From Tetrahymena elliotti 4EA (lineage: Eukaryota > Ciliophora > Oligohymenophorea > Hymenostomatida > Tetrahymenidae), in the NCBI GenBank assembly GCA_000231825.2, contig JH720327.1, forward strand, positions 706,269 through 770,268: 64,000 nt of DNA, written 5' to 3'. Under the pieces are notes generated by a model. The model saw nothing but the letters and a program-made list of their open reading frames with translations. It searched no databases and was not told the origin of the DNA. This document shows, one piece after another, positions 1-12,190 of the stretch (positions within the stretch are counted from its first letter, which is position 1; every line of letters begins with the position of its first letter). A program made the position numbers and the translations under genes.

Positions 1-475
1 NNNNNNNNNNNNNNNNNNNNNNNNNNNNNNNNNNNNNNNNNNNNNNNNNNNNNNNNNNNNNNNNNNNNNNNNNNNNNNNNNNNNNNNNNNNNNNNNNNNN
101 NNNNNNNNNNNNNNNNNNNNNNNNNNNNNNNNNNNNNNNNNNNNNNNNNNNNNNNNNNNNNNNNNNNNNNNNNNNNNNNNNNNNNNNNNNNNNNNNNNNN
201 NNNNNNNNNNNNNNNNNNNNNNNNNNNNNNNNNNNNNNNNNNNNNNNNNNNNNNNNNNNNNNNNNNNNNNNNNNNNNNNNNNNNNNNNNNNNNNNNNNNN
301 NNNNNNNNNNNNNNNNNNNNNNNNNNNNNNNNNNNNNNNNNNNNNNNNNNNNNNNNNNNNNNNNNNNNNNNNNNNNNNNNNNNNNNNNNNNNNNNNNNNN
401 NNNNNNNNNNNNNNNNNNNNNNNNNNNNNNNNNNNNNNNNNNNNNNNNNNNNNNNNNNNNNNNNNNNNNNNNNNN
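1..475. other. Assembly gap (run of N)
   Basis: All bases are N. Nothing can be said about content. The following bases (476-489) are a run of 14 G, unlike anything else in this AT-rich window, so the gap edge itself is suspect. Confidence 0.99.
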
Positions 476-489
476 GGGGGGGGGGGGGG

Positions 490-860
490 AGGTTGGTGAG
501 AATTTACTGTAATTAATAATTCTAATGATCATATTATTTATTGATAATATGATTGTTCTAATTTTCAAATTGGCAGAAGAATTCAGTAAATGTGTTATAA
601 TTATTTTCTAATATACTTATTCCTATATGATTGAATTGTTATGGATAAATAAGATCAGTCATTTCAGCTTATCTTCAATTATTTTTAGTATCAAAATTTA
701 TAGTTTGCTTATCTTAAGGCTTTTTTATTTTTATATCAGCATTTATTAGAAATATTTATGATTTTATTAAAAGAAGAAAGCCAAAGATGTAATAAAATTT
801 ATTTTAACAACATTTTTTTAAATATAAAATATTTTTTATTAATTTTAGGTTAAAAAATTA
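490..860. other. Intergenic, upstream of first LRR gene
   Basis: AT-rich with no supported gene. The last 40 bases (a T-rich tract ending in TTTTAG just before 851) resemble an intron 3-prime end, so an upstream exon of the LRR gene may lie here or in the gap. The same tract precedes the second copy at about 2695. Confidence 0.5.
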
Positions 861-2021
861 ATGAATCAATCAGAAAACTAATAAATAATTAATCATGTGA
901 AAAACAAAGAAAAAAATTTACACATTTCATAGCTGTCTTTGAATGATTCAGAGTAAAATAATAAGTAGCTAAACGAAAGTAATATTTAAGGTTAACAAGA
1001 TTAATTTGAAGTAGACAAAAAATTATTTTGCTAAACTTTAAAAAACATGATGAATTTGAATTTAAAATAAGCTGATATTTTAGATTAGCTGGCTTTAAAA
1101 TTTATTAATAAAGATAAAACAGAAGATTAAATTTATTTATTAAATGTAGCTAACACTTTAAACCAATTTAAAAGTTTTGGATTAATAATAAACCATCTAA
1201 ATTTATTTCCTCAAGAATTTGTTAAAAGGGTGAATAATTAAATTGCTTTTTTAGAATAGTTATAAAATATAGACATAAAAATAAACATTCTTAAAGACTC
1301 TTAGATTCAAGAATATTTAGATCAATTTACTTAATCTATTTTAAATTTATTTAATTTACAAAATATTAAGTTTGAAGTGGAATGTAAGGAATAAAATGTA
1401 GAGGTGTTTGATATGACTTATTTTTTAAAAAGTGTAATTTTTTTGAAAAACTTAAATAGTTTTTCTTTGATTTTGAAAAATTTTACTAAATTATAATATT
1501 TGATAGAAATTATTGGAAAATAAATGAAGGAAATCAAAAATTTGAAAAATTTACGATTATATTTTTCTTCCACTATATTTAAACATTTAGAGTGTTAGAA
1601 TAATTTAATAAGTTTATCTTTGGGATTTGAATATGGAAATATTCAGAGTCAAGATATTACAAACATTATGAACTATCTATAAAAGCTTCCTCATTTAAAA
1701 AACCTTGCTTTACAGTTAAGAAAATGTAAATTAGGGTTAGAGGGAGGAAAAGCTTTCAAAGAAGGGTTTTAGAATCTTCAGTAATTAGAAAAATTAAGCC
1801 TCATCTTAAAAAATAGTTTGATGGGAAAAGAAGGTTATGGACTAGTATCAAAAGGTCTTGGCTATCTTATCAAGCTAAAATAATTAGAAATTTTAGTTCA
1901 AAATAATATAGGTGGCTACTTCGAAGACTTAACTCTGGATATACCTTCTCTTAAAAACCTCATATACTGTAGGTTTTTTCTCCTTTTTTATAAAAAACAA
2001 AAATATTCTAAAGATTAATGA
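861..2021 (+). CDS. Leucine-rich repeat protein, RNI type
   Basis: Ciliate-code ORF of 386 codons from ATG 861 to TGA 2019-2021, with many in-frame TAA/TAG read as Gln. The C-terminal half (about 1590-1960) carries ribonuclease-inhibitor-type repeats, with LxxLxLxL spacing and segments such as LSLGFEYGN and LRKCKLGLEGGKAF. The N-terminal half is rich in Leu, Asn and Phe and is unrecognised. It is a member of the large ciliate LRR families. A splice acceptor-like TTTTAG just upstream means the true start may be further 5-prime. The last codons after about 1968 (T-rich after TACTGTAGG) may be an intron and extra exons may follow. No kinase motif is seen here. Function unknown; probably protein binding. 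Confidence 0.65.
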
Positions 2022-2399
2022 AATCCCTCAAGTTAGTATAAATTAAAAAGAAATGAAAATTATGAACTAATTTTGTGATATGATGATGTACTTAAAAAAC
2101 ATTTATTGTTTTTACTCTTATTTTTTTATTAAACTTAAAAAAAAATATCAATTTAAAAAGTATTCTAACTTTTTTTCTTCTCTCAAATAAAAAAAATATT
2201 TTCATTTATTTTCTATTTCATGAATAAAGCCTCTTTTTTTAAGATTTTTTATTATCCAATATTATTTTATTTAAAAGAAAAAATGTATTTATAAAAAATC
2301 TAAATTTTATTAAATATACTATTAGCATGGTCTCACAAAAAAAAGATATGAGTACCCATATATTTAAGTGCAAATATAGACTAAATTATTTAAATATAT

Positions 2400-2515
2400 T
2401 TATACCAAATGATAATAATAGACTAACTGGCAGGATTCTTTTTTTCCCATCCCTTTGATTTGTTTTTGGTTCCACCTAAACCATTCCCCCTATTATTGTA
2501 TCCAAACTTATTGTA
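2400..2515 (-). pseudogene. Coding-like remnant, unidentified
   Basis: A short island with higher GC than its surroundings. On the minus strand it reads, in one frame, a plausible basic peptide containing GYNNRGNGLGG then KNKSKGWEKKNPASQ. Flanks are AT-rich with no evident start or exon continuation. It could be a terminal exon or gene relic. The identity is not recognised. Confidence 0.25.
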
Positions 2516-2699
2516 AATATATAAAATTTTATAAAATAGATAACCAAGTTCAAAGCTTTATTTTTTTAAGACTAAATAACTTTAATTAAAAAGAAGCAAT
2601 TTATAAATTAATTAGTTAATTTGAAAAATCAAAGGTGAAATAAAATACATTTTATCAAAATTTTTCTAATTTAAAACATTTTTTATTAATTTTAGGTTA

Positions 2700-3376
2700 A
2701 TGAATCAATAAGAACATTTTAACTAATAAATAATGAAAAGTTAAGAATAAAATTTAGTAATTTCATTCCCATCTTTAAATGAATCAGAGTAAAATAATAA
2801 GTTACTTAATGAAAGTAATGATTAAGGTTAGCAAGATTAGTTTAAAGTAGACAAAAATTTGTTTTGCCAAACTTTAAATAATACAATCGGTTTGAAGATG
2901 GATTTAGAAAAAATTGAAATTTTAGATAAGTTAGCATTAGAATTTATTGATAAAAAAAAACAAAAGATTATATTTATCAATTAAATGTTGCTAAAACTTT
3001 AAATTAATTAAAAAGTTTTGTATTAATAATCAATCATCTAAATTTATTTCCTCAAGAATTTGTTAAAAACGTGAATAATTTAATAGGTTCTTTCACATAA
3101 TTACAAAATATAGACATAAAAATAAAAGTTCTTAAAGACACTTAGATTCAAGAATATTTAGATCAACTTGCTTAATCTATTTCAAATTTATATAACTTAC
3201 AAAATATTCAGTTTGAAGTGGAATCTAAGGAATATAATTTAGAGGAATTGGATATGAATTATTTTTTAAAAAGTGTAAGTTAGTTGAAAAACAAAAATAG
3301 CTTTTCTTTGATTTTGAAAAAAATAAATAAATTTTAAGATTTGATGGAAATTATTGGACAAATTTAAAATGTATGA
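2700..3376 (+). pseudogene. Decayed, internally deleted copy of the LRR gene at 861
   Basis: Close copy of the N-terminal half of the gene at 861, including its upstream TTTTAG tract and its 3-prime flank. Two lesions are seen. First, one base is missing in the A run at about 2951-2962 relative to copy 1, which shifts the frame. Second, copy-1 sequence from the ATTATTGGA motif (about 1510) to its 3-prime flank (about 2050) is absent, removing all LRRs. After the shifted point the matching frame runs to TGA 3374-3376. It looks like a tandem duplication followed by internal deletion. An exon boundary hiding the shift cannot be fully excluded. Confidence 0.65.
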
Positions 3377-3868
3377 AAATTATGAATTAATTTTGTTATT
3401 TTATATTACACTAAAAAAAAATATATTGTTTTTACTTTGGTTTTTGATGAATCTTAATAAAAAATAATAAAATTAATATTTAATTGTATAAAAGTAAGTT
3501 GAAAAACTATTATTTAAAAAATAAATATTCTAATTTCATTACTTCTGATTACTCCTAAAAAAAACATATTTTGGCTTCTTTTCAATTTAGAGTTTAATTA
3601 TCCAATATTGTTTTATTAATAAACAAAAAACAAATATTAAATTTTCTTAAAACGTTTAAAACAATTAAAAATTTAGTTTTTGGGTAAATAAATTCACTTT
3701 AAAAAATTAGGAATATATTTGATATTAATTAAAATTGAGAAGTTAAAATATAAAATGAAAATCTAAAGTTATTTGAATTGACATGAAAAGATTTAATCAT
3801 AAATTTAATTTTAATACTTAAATATGAATAAACAGAATCAAATTAGAATTATTTTTATGTTATTTTAT

Positions 3869-5420
3869 TCATTTTCTAAAGCTATACAAGACTAATTTTT
3901 TTAATTGTAGGTGTTTTTGACTCAAACCTTGTGTTCCGATATCTCCAAAATTATTTTTTCTGTTTAATAAAATAGCTTATTTATAAATAGCTTTTAATAT
4001 GGTGTAATTTTACTAAAGCTCCAAGTTTAGGCTGATTAGATTTTGGCACTTTGAAATTTCTTAACCTAACATAGATGCCCCTAGATCGCTAATCTAATTT
4101 TCACTTTTAAATTTAAATTTTAATTAAGTTTTATATAAAAATTTAAAATTTATTTACACCAAATTAAGAGTTAAGCTATGAACATTTTATAGCTTTACAG
4201 CTTCTATCCCAATAACTTATGTCCCATCATCTCCTATTTTATTGTTACTAAAGAATTTTATGAATTAAAGTTAATATCAAAGTTAAAATTAATACCTTAG
4301 ATCTAGTTGTAAAGTGAATAAATTGATTAATTTAGCTATTTCAGGAGCAAACATTTAAGCACCTTGAGTTCCAATTTGATTGTCACTAATTTAAGAATAT
4401 TAAATGAAATTCGTTTTCTTAAAAAAATAAAGAAATACCTTAAATATAAATTTAAAAAATTGAGATTAATTAGCTTAGACAATTCATATCCAATCCTATG
4501 TGCTCCATCTGGTCCAATACGATTAACACTTTTTAATCAAAATTAATAAATAAATTAAATATTTAAAATATTTACCTTAAGTCTAATGATAAAGTGTTCA
4601 GAGAGTTACATTTAGAAATTTCAGAACAAAAAGAAGCAACTTGGTCAGCTTTAATGTCATTTGAGCTATTGATAATATTTCAATGCAAAATACATTTTTA
4701 TTTTTTAATGAAAATACTTCAAATAAACTAGCAATTATTTTAAGTTAGCTAAATTGCCGATTGATTGCCCAAATTTTATATTTTAATTGAATGTTTTGCC
4801 AATTTGATTCTTGCTTTTAAGATAAAAAAGGTTGAAAACATAATTTTTTTTATTAAAATTTACCCCTAATTAATTGATAAAAATGTAAGATTTTTGCAGT
4901 TAGAAATACTTTATTCAAGCACGACTACACCGTTATAAGTGATCAAGTTATTGCTTTTTTAAATATTAATTAAAATTTTACTTTATTCTTAAGAATTAAT
5001 AGAATTGATTTACCTTAAATTTAATGTTAATGAATTTAGTTTTGTTAATTATGCTATGAATTATCCTAGAGCTATTACACCATCATCAGAGATTTAATTA
5101 AAGCTTTTAAGAGAATAAAAATAAATTTAATTTTAAAGAGTTTTTACCTCAAATTTAGATTAAATGTTGTTATATTTTAAAGCTTAGATAATTATATAGC
5201 TAAATTCTTTGTTCCACAATCTGAGAAGAAGTTTTCACTGTTGTTATAAACAAGTTATTAATTTTGTGAGATCAAATTAATAAAAGGGTCAATTAATTCA
5301 TAAGATAGTTAGTTAGTTAGTTAGTTACCTCAAATCCATGGACAAATTAGTTAGATTAATTCTTTTAGATACTTCTTAGCCTAGAATAATAGCTCCTTGA
5401 TCACCAATTTTGTATGCTCT
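3869..5420 (-). CDS. LRR protein with one exon per repeat (5-prime end unresolved)
   Basis: About ten short exons of 80-100 bases separated by AT-rich introns of 50-180 bases. Each exon encodes about one LRR of roughly 28-30 residues, with the consensus N-x-I-G-D-x-G-A...LxxLxxLxLDLR. Clear examples: 4160-4247 (NKIGDDGTQVIG), about 4296-4388 (NQIGTQGAQMF), about 4434-4525 (NRIGPDGAHRIG), about 5013-5090 (ISDDGVIALGQ) and about 5326-5420 (YKIGDQGAIILG). Introns interrupt nearly the same place in each repeat, after the LDLR stretch. The final exon, 3869-3959, ends at TGA. The 5-prime end is not found: a degenerate repeat lies near 5480-5540 but no convincing start. It may be the LRR tail of a kinase-LRR gene like the one at 62546, but no kinase exons are seen here. 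Confidence 0.7.
5306..5327. repeat. (TTAG)n microsatellite inside an LRR intron
   Basis: Five or so tandem AGTT/TTAG units at the start of the intron following the LRR exon at 5326-5420, overlapping its minus-strand splice donor. Confidence 0.8.
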
Positions 5421-5449
5421 TTAGAGTTAGTTTTATGTTAAAAAAGTAA

Positions 5450-7073
5450 AAATTTTTTTGCACTGAATTTTTTTAGTAAATTTATTAGATTACCTTAGAA
5501 AAAATTATAAAGTAAAAATATTAGTAATTCCTATTGTATTCAACTTTAGTTTACAAAAAAATAAAAATTTAAAAGTGATTGTTAAAAATAAAATATTTTA
5601 CTTGTTAAAAGTTTGTTATTATCATTTTAATTTAGTCTCTTTTTTTTTCTAAATTTTTTCAAAAAATTTATGGAGCTTGCTAGTCCTCTTCAAACTCAAA
5701 TTAAATCAAATTAATTAATTTAATATTTTAATTTATATTTTTTATTAGATCATTTACCAATATAAATTAAAATTTATTGTTTATTCTATGCAATCAAAAT
5801 ATATAATGTAAATATAAATATGAGAAAATCTAATTATTTTATTTTTTTAAAGTAAATCAATCATAAAAGTTAAGCCATTTTTAACAAAGTAGATAGATTT
5901 ATAAGAACTTTCTTTGGTTAAAAAAAATATGCACATAAATATTACAAAAATTAGTTATTGTAAATGAATAAAAGAAAACTCAAAGTCTTAAAAATGTAAT
6001 TAAGATTTTAATTGATTAGAAAGTAATATTTTAGATGGAAAATTCATTTTAAAAATAAAATTTTCAATTTTTGCACAATTTAATTTATTATTAATATATT
6101 TCTCAAAATTTTTAGATTTAAATCAAAAAGTTTATTACTCATTTATTATTATAAAAATTATTGTTTTTCTTTAAAAGGATAATTAGATTTTTTATTGCTT
6201 TGAGCTTTTTTAAATTTGCATCTTTAATTTTTTAAAATATTTTAGTTTTTCGAAAATGCATTTTCATTTCATGATTGATTACAAAAATTTTAATAACACC
6301 ATTATTATATTTTATTTTAATAGATTTTTTAATTTTGCATAAATAAAAAAGAACAATCATGATCAAATGCTCAGCAACCAAAAATATAATTAACTTTATT
6401 GGTATTTATTAGGCTCTTATTTAAAAAATAATAATTTAATAAATTGTTATTTCTTTTTTTAATACAGATAACTTAATCCCTTCTTTGAATTACTTTTTAT
6501 TTTTTTTGAAAGAATATTTTCTTCATAATTAGTTTTTGAAATAATAATAATAAACAATCATCAAATCTAAAACAGTAAATTAAAATGAGAAAATTAAATT
6601 GCTTAATAAATACATTCTATCTACTTTATCAATAGAAGTAAATGTAGAAAAAACATGCATTTGTTATAAAAAATTTTAATAGGGAGAGATAGGGTTGTTT
6701 TTAAGATTTCGTCTTGATTAGAAAAATTAAAAAAGAATAATGAAATAGAATTTTGTTGATAAATATATTAATGTGTGCAATTAGTAAAAATAAATTATAA
6801 AGATTACGTTTTTTCAAAATTTAATAATAATTTATGTACAGATTTATTCTTAAAAAACTATAATTAATTTTTTATTGATTTTCATTTAGTTTATGTGGTG
6901 GTTTTTCAAAGATTAATTTTAGTAATTTGTTTGTTTGTTTGTTTGTTAAATAAAATAATATTTACATTTCATCTATTAAATTATATTTAGTGTTTTGGTT
7001 TATTTTAGTCACTCAGACATTTACTATTACTCATTTAATTAAATCAATTTTAGCTAATTTTAATAAAAATAGA
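5450..7073. other. Intergenic, AT-rich, no gene seen
   Basis: About 1.6 kb of low-complexity A/T sequence between two minus-strand genes. It contains a (TTTG)n microsatellite at 6926-6947. No open frame with coding character was found on either strand under the ciliate code. Confidence 0.6.
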
Positions 7074-10000
7074 TCAGTCTTAGTAATTAATGTCAAGCTT
7101 AATTTTGTTTTAGCCTAAATTATTTTAGTTCATGCTTTTGTTGATAATTGAAGAGTTTTGTAAAGTCTTCTAAGTTTTAATGGAGTTCAATGTTCTTAAT
7201 TGTTTATTGTTTGAGAGGGTCGATTTTAGATTATTAAAATTTTAAGATGATATTTATCTTTTAATATCTTCGAATGACTCCAAACTATAAGCTGAAACAC
7301 CTTCGTTTAGTATACGATTCATTTCATCAACAATTTATTAAGGCGTTTTATTTATTTGATTTGTATTTGTTTTCATTTTTATATTTCTTAGTGAGTTGGT
7401 AGTTTATTACTTTTCATATCGTTCTTGTTTTTGACTTTAAATATTTTAATTTATTGAAGGAATTTTATTTTCTTCTTGGTTATTTTTATCATTTTGTTAT
7501 TTGTTTAATTCTTAGCTACCTCCTAAAAAGGAGCCTTCATCACTATCACAATTCTAATTTAAAATATCCATTAATCTCTATTCTATTTCTTACTAAAGTA
7601 ATAGTCTTTTATATTCTGGATCATTATTTTGATCATCTTCTTCTTTCTTTTTATCTTAATTATTATCATCGTTTTATGTGAAGTTGTTAACAAAGCTTGT
7701 GTTTTTAACATCTTTTGACACTACACTTTTTTCCTTTTTATCTTCTTTTTTTGTACTTGCTGTTTTATGTATATAATCTTCTATGAAATAGTATCCTTCT
7801 TTATCTACTTATAATCTCTACTAAGATTTTCCTTCCTCTGCTGGTCTCACTGGACTCTAAATTAAATAAAATTTTAAGAAATTTAAAAGAAATAATAATA
7901 TTTTTATACATTTTCTGTTTTGCTATTTGGATGTTTGGTGAAAGAGTTTCCAAGAGTTTTTAGTGTTTTAAGTGAATTACTTGTTTTCTATTAAGAGCTT
8001 ACTGTAAGAAGTTTTCTCAAACCTACAAAATTTTGGGTTGAAATTTATCTTTTAATATCCTCAAGTGATTCCTAACTAAAAACAGAGGTACCTTCATTTA
8101 AAATTCTATTCATTTCATCAATAATTTAGTCTGCTGCAGATTTTCCATTAGCATTATTAGCATTTTGTTTTTATTCTTCTCTCGGAGAAAGAATTTGAAT
8201 GCTTTGCTATTATTTTTTATCAAAAATTTCACCTTCTTTTTTCTGATTTCCTTTTTCAAGAAGCTTTGTTGCAAATCTCATTTAAGATTAAGGCACTTTT
8301 CCAGATTAAACTAAAGATAAATCTTAAAATGAATGTTTTGCTTTTGTTTTAGCTCCATCGATAAAAGAATTTTTCAAATCTTAGCTTGTATCAGAAACAA
8401 ATGAGCTACCATCTCTATTAAGAATATCCAATAGTCTTTATTCTATTTCTAATTATTTCCTTCTTGCTTCACTTTCTTAAACAGAATTACTCTAAAGATT
8501 AATTTAACTTACTTTCTTAGACTTTGTCTTCCTAAATTCTTAATTCTATTAACTTTATTTAGACTTGTTTTGATCAGCATCTTTTTATTAACCATTAGTA
8601 GCAGATTTATTATTCTCATCTTCTGCTTCATCTTCATCCTCTTCATCATCATCTTCACCTTCCTCATCCTCCTCATTATCTCTTTACTTTATCTAGTTTA
8701 TCAATTTTTCTTATTGCAATTAAAATTGTTTTTATTTTTCTTCTTATTCTTGCTATTGCTCCTATGTAGTCGTCACAGTAATCCATTATTTTAACACCTT
8801 TTTGAGAGTCATTTTAGTAATCTATTTTTATTTAAGAAAATCTTTACCTTGGAAACATTCTCTACCTTTTTTTATTATTGCCCATTATTAGATGATGGTT
8901 GCTTATTATATTCAGCACTTGGTCTTTTTTGACCCTCTGATTTTGGGTTAGAAGAAAATGGCCCCTATTTTGTTTGTTAAATACATCAATTAAATTTGAT
9001 AATTTTTTTATAAACATATTTACTGAGCTATCATCCTTGTTATCTTTGTTGGAAATTTGTTGACTGACCATTCCATTATTAGTTAATTGAGTTGTCATTA
9101 AATTAGCAACTGAAATTGGCATATAAGATTCTTATTATTGTAAATCTCTTTCTTTGATATTAACAACTGTTAAAACACTAGTTATACCATACTATTTTGA
9201 TCCCTTATCATTCAGTTTGTCAATATTAACTTGTTTTGCAATAAATCTTCATTAAAAAAACATACTAAAAAATAGAATGTAAAAGTTACTTGTAGTTCCT
9301 TTTTGGATTCCCCCAGCCTTAACTTAACTATTATGCATAAAAGTCTGTTATTCACTGAGAAGTGGCTTAGACATCATTAATGATTGATCAAAATTTTTAG
9401 TATTATTCAATTTTCTGAGAGTTTATTTCTTTTAAAGCTAATTTAAGTACTGTTTGTCAAAGTTTTGATTCTCACCTTGAAAGAAAAAAAGGTTATTTTG
9501 ATTGAATAAAGTCATGTTGTAAAAATGAATTTACTTCTAAGATATCTTGAATTCAATAACTCTTTTGCTGTTTTTCTTTTATTTGGATCAATATTATTCA
9601 TCATCCTAATAAACTCTTAAGTTTCATTATCAAAAGGTAATCTCAATTCCATTCTTTCAATCTTCTCTGTTAACTTCTCTACTGTCATTTCAGGATCTTT
9701 TTCAAGATATGGCATCACACCAGTTCTCATCTAAGATGTTATTTAAAATTATTTTTTAATCAAAACTTTTTGGTAAAATTGACTCATAATATTGAAATAT
9801 CTTTAAAAATCAAGATTTTTAAATCCATCAAAATAATGATGAAAAATTCAATCAATCAAATATTTATTATTTAGAAGACTTTTTCAAAATGTAAATGTTA
9901 ATCTAATCAAAAAATACAAAAGTAAAATATCTGAAGACTAATTTGGCAAAAAAATTATGAAGTCATTGATTTTTTATTCTAATCTACTGGCTTATCTTTT

Positions 10001-12190
10001 AATATTTAAATGTGAATTTTTAATCTTAGTTAAATATGATTTCATATCTCTACAGAACAAATCTAACATAAAATATTCAGACTATCAATTCCTAAAATCA
10101 AACCAAAAAATATTCATAGAATTTATTTCTAAAATAGGTCCAACATTATGTTTTGGGACACTTTGGTATTTTTAAATATAATCAAGTTTCCGAAAATTTA
10201 ACATGGCAGTTCTTTTTTCTCTTAAAGAATGATTAAGTATTATTTCTTTAATTGAATTGGTAAGTTGAAATTTATTATATTTTTGACAACAATAATATTT
10301 AGAAAAAAAAAGTGTTTACTTCAATAAAAATCAAGAAAGCACTCCAAATATCAGATTTTTAAGTCAACTAATCCCTCTAAAGGAGCTGTTAGTTATAAGG
10401 TATATTAAAAAAAGCTTTAAATGTCAAAAAATTACTTCTGGTGCACTGTAAAGACTATGAAGATGCTTTGTCTTTTTGAACATGTTAATATCAGTAAGCT
10501 TGAGATGGCCTTATCCAAGAAGAATATTGTTTGGCTTTAAATTCCTTTTGTTAAAATTTAGGGTTATTAATCACAATTTGATTAATTATTTTTACCCATG
10601 TACAATATCTTTTTCATGCAGGATTTAGAGAGCTTATAAAATTTTAATCATCCAAATTTTGGCTTCTTTTTCATTAAATGCTGTGTCTAAAAATATGGAT
10701 AAAGATCCACCTTTTTCATGATTCTAAACTATCAACAAACCCTCTTAAATTTAATTGATTAACATAAATAACTATCAGAAAACAAAGAATTTTTAATTAA
10801 TTTTTACCATCACTCTGCTTTCTGATTGCATGTATCATGCAAAAGCAATTATTTTAAATTTAAATTTGCTTGATTTTTTAAGCTAAATCATAATCAAAGA
10901 CCAATTCTTAAACATCTTCTGGCGAATACTTTTTTATTATCAAAATAAGCATTGAAATTCATTTAAACTTTAATAAGAAATTTACTTATTTTAAAATATA
11001 AGTTTATCCGCTATGTGAGTCTATTCCCAAAGCATTTTTTTTCTACCTAGTCTCTCTCATGATTCTTTCTAATACTCCTCCAGAGTCAAATAAATCATAG
11101 CTTTCATCTTCAGAATTTTCTTCGTCGTCCTCTTCTTCATCTTCATCCTATCCATCTTAGCCATCTTAACTTCCATCACCCATCTCATAATTTTAAAGAG
11201 CCTGAAAAGATTTAGCTCCTTTCTTAATATTATCTTGCTTATTTTCTTCCTCAGCACTGTCACTATTTGATTCCTCTTCATCAACTTAAATAAATTAATA
11301 AACAATGAATGAATATTTTAGAAATTAGAAAAATTTCATTTGAAAGAAAAATATGTTTTTTTTGTTGGTTGTTTGTGTTCTTTTTAGTTTTACTGAATAA
11401 TATTTAAATGACCTGAAATGAGGCAAACGAAATTGATGTAAAGAAAATATATTCTATCAATTATATACAAATAAATAAATTAATTAAGAATTTACATTCT
11501 TTTAAATCTTTTTCACCACTAATAATCATATCAAGTAAAGGGACTTAAACTTTATCAAAGTTGTCTCTATAACAGTTGCTTTTAACATGCACTTTATCCA
11601 ATTCAATAATTTTATTTTATGACTTTTGCTATTAGATATCTATACTTTATTTGATTTATTCGTGTTATTCCTCATTAAAGATCAAAGCCCTGTTAAAATC
11701 ATCTATTTATTCTCTTTATTCGTCAACATCTGAAACACTTTTTTACATTTCTTCATTTTCTTGTATTGATTATGTGATTTTTTCCAATTATTTCTATTGA
11801 TCTGACTACTTTAAGTCTGCTAAAAATACCCTTCTGCTTAAAATATCTTCTGTAAAGATAGCATTTTTATCTATTGCAAATAAAAAGATCTAAATAACTC
11901 AAAAGATTCGTTAAAATAATTAATGATTGATTGATTGATGATATTCATTATTTATTTTAATAAAATTCTTGAAATATACCTTAAACGGATCTAGCTTAAT
12001 CATGTTGAGCTTCATTAATCAATGTATTGCTGGCCATTTTACCAGACGATTAATTGCTCCTTACAGAATTCTCTTTATGCTGATTATTAGCCTTCATCAA
12101 AGGCATCTTATTTTTATTTTTTCTTTATAATGTTTCATTATTAACTATGTTTTTTTTAGAACTGCAACACGAAGTAATTTATGCTCCCAT
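7074..12190 (-). CDS. N-myristoylated pseudokinase with acidic and Q-rich repeated tail
   Basis: Thirteen exons fit in phase (12190-11980, 11870-11496, 11284-10986, 10928-10808, 10743-10596, 10544-10436, 10385-10320, 9730-9535, 9475-9290, 9229-9024, 8964-8848, 8821-8027, 7856-7074), giving about 1203 residues ending at TGA 7074-7076. The N-terminus MGAQITSCCSSKK suggests myristoylation plus palmitoylation, hence a membrane location. An acidic Glu/Asp stretch follows. The kinase fold is clear: YILK, hinge IVQNHEKGGSL, YSAPE, KSDIWS and C-lobe DPNKRKTAKELL. However, the catalytic loop reads HGNLKPNN, with Asp of HRD replaced by Asn, and DFG is DIN, so it is probably inactive. The tail carries a second acidic block, Gln-rich coil and a duplicated module. 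It probably acts as a membrane scaffold; the partner is unknown. Confidence 0.8.
7130..8520 (-). repeat. Duplicated coding module in the pseudokinase tail
   Basis: Two diverged copies of a module with shared landmarks: EIEQRL(L/M)DILN, then about 85-115 residues later (I/V)DEMNRILNEG(T/V)S, then LEDIKRQIS. One copy is in the 8821-8027 exon and the other in the last exon, with an intron between them. This suggests an exon duplication. Confidence 0.75.

Noticed and set aside
476..489. G run as a telomere
   Set aside because: It is a homopolymer without the GGGGTT periodicity of ciliate telomeres.
8862..9122. Apparent frameshift in the pseudokinase at the CCCC run near 8962
   Set aside because: A 59-base GT...AG intron (8965-9023) joins the two frames in phase and matches the phases of neighbouring exons, so no frameshift is needed.
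9957..10175. Plus-strand ORF and a minus-strand open stretch inside the pseudokinase
   Set aside because: Both lie in the intron 9731-10319 of the pseudokinase; the flanking exons join in phase to give a normal kinase C-lobe (FIFIE-MRTG), so the stretch is intronic.
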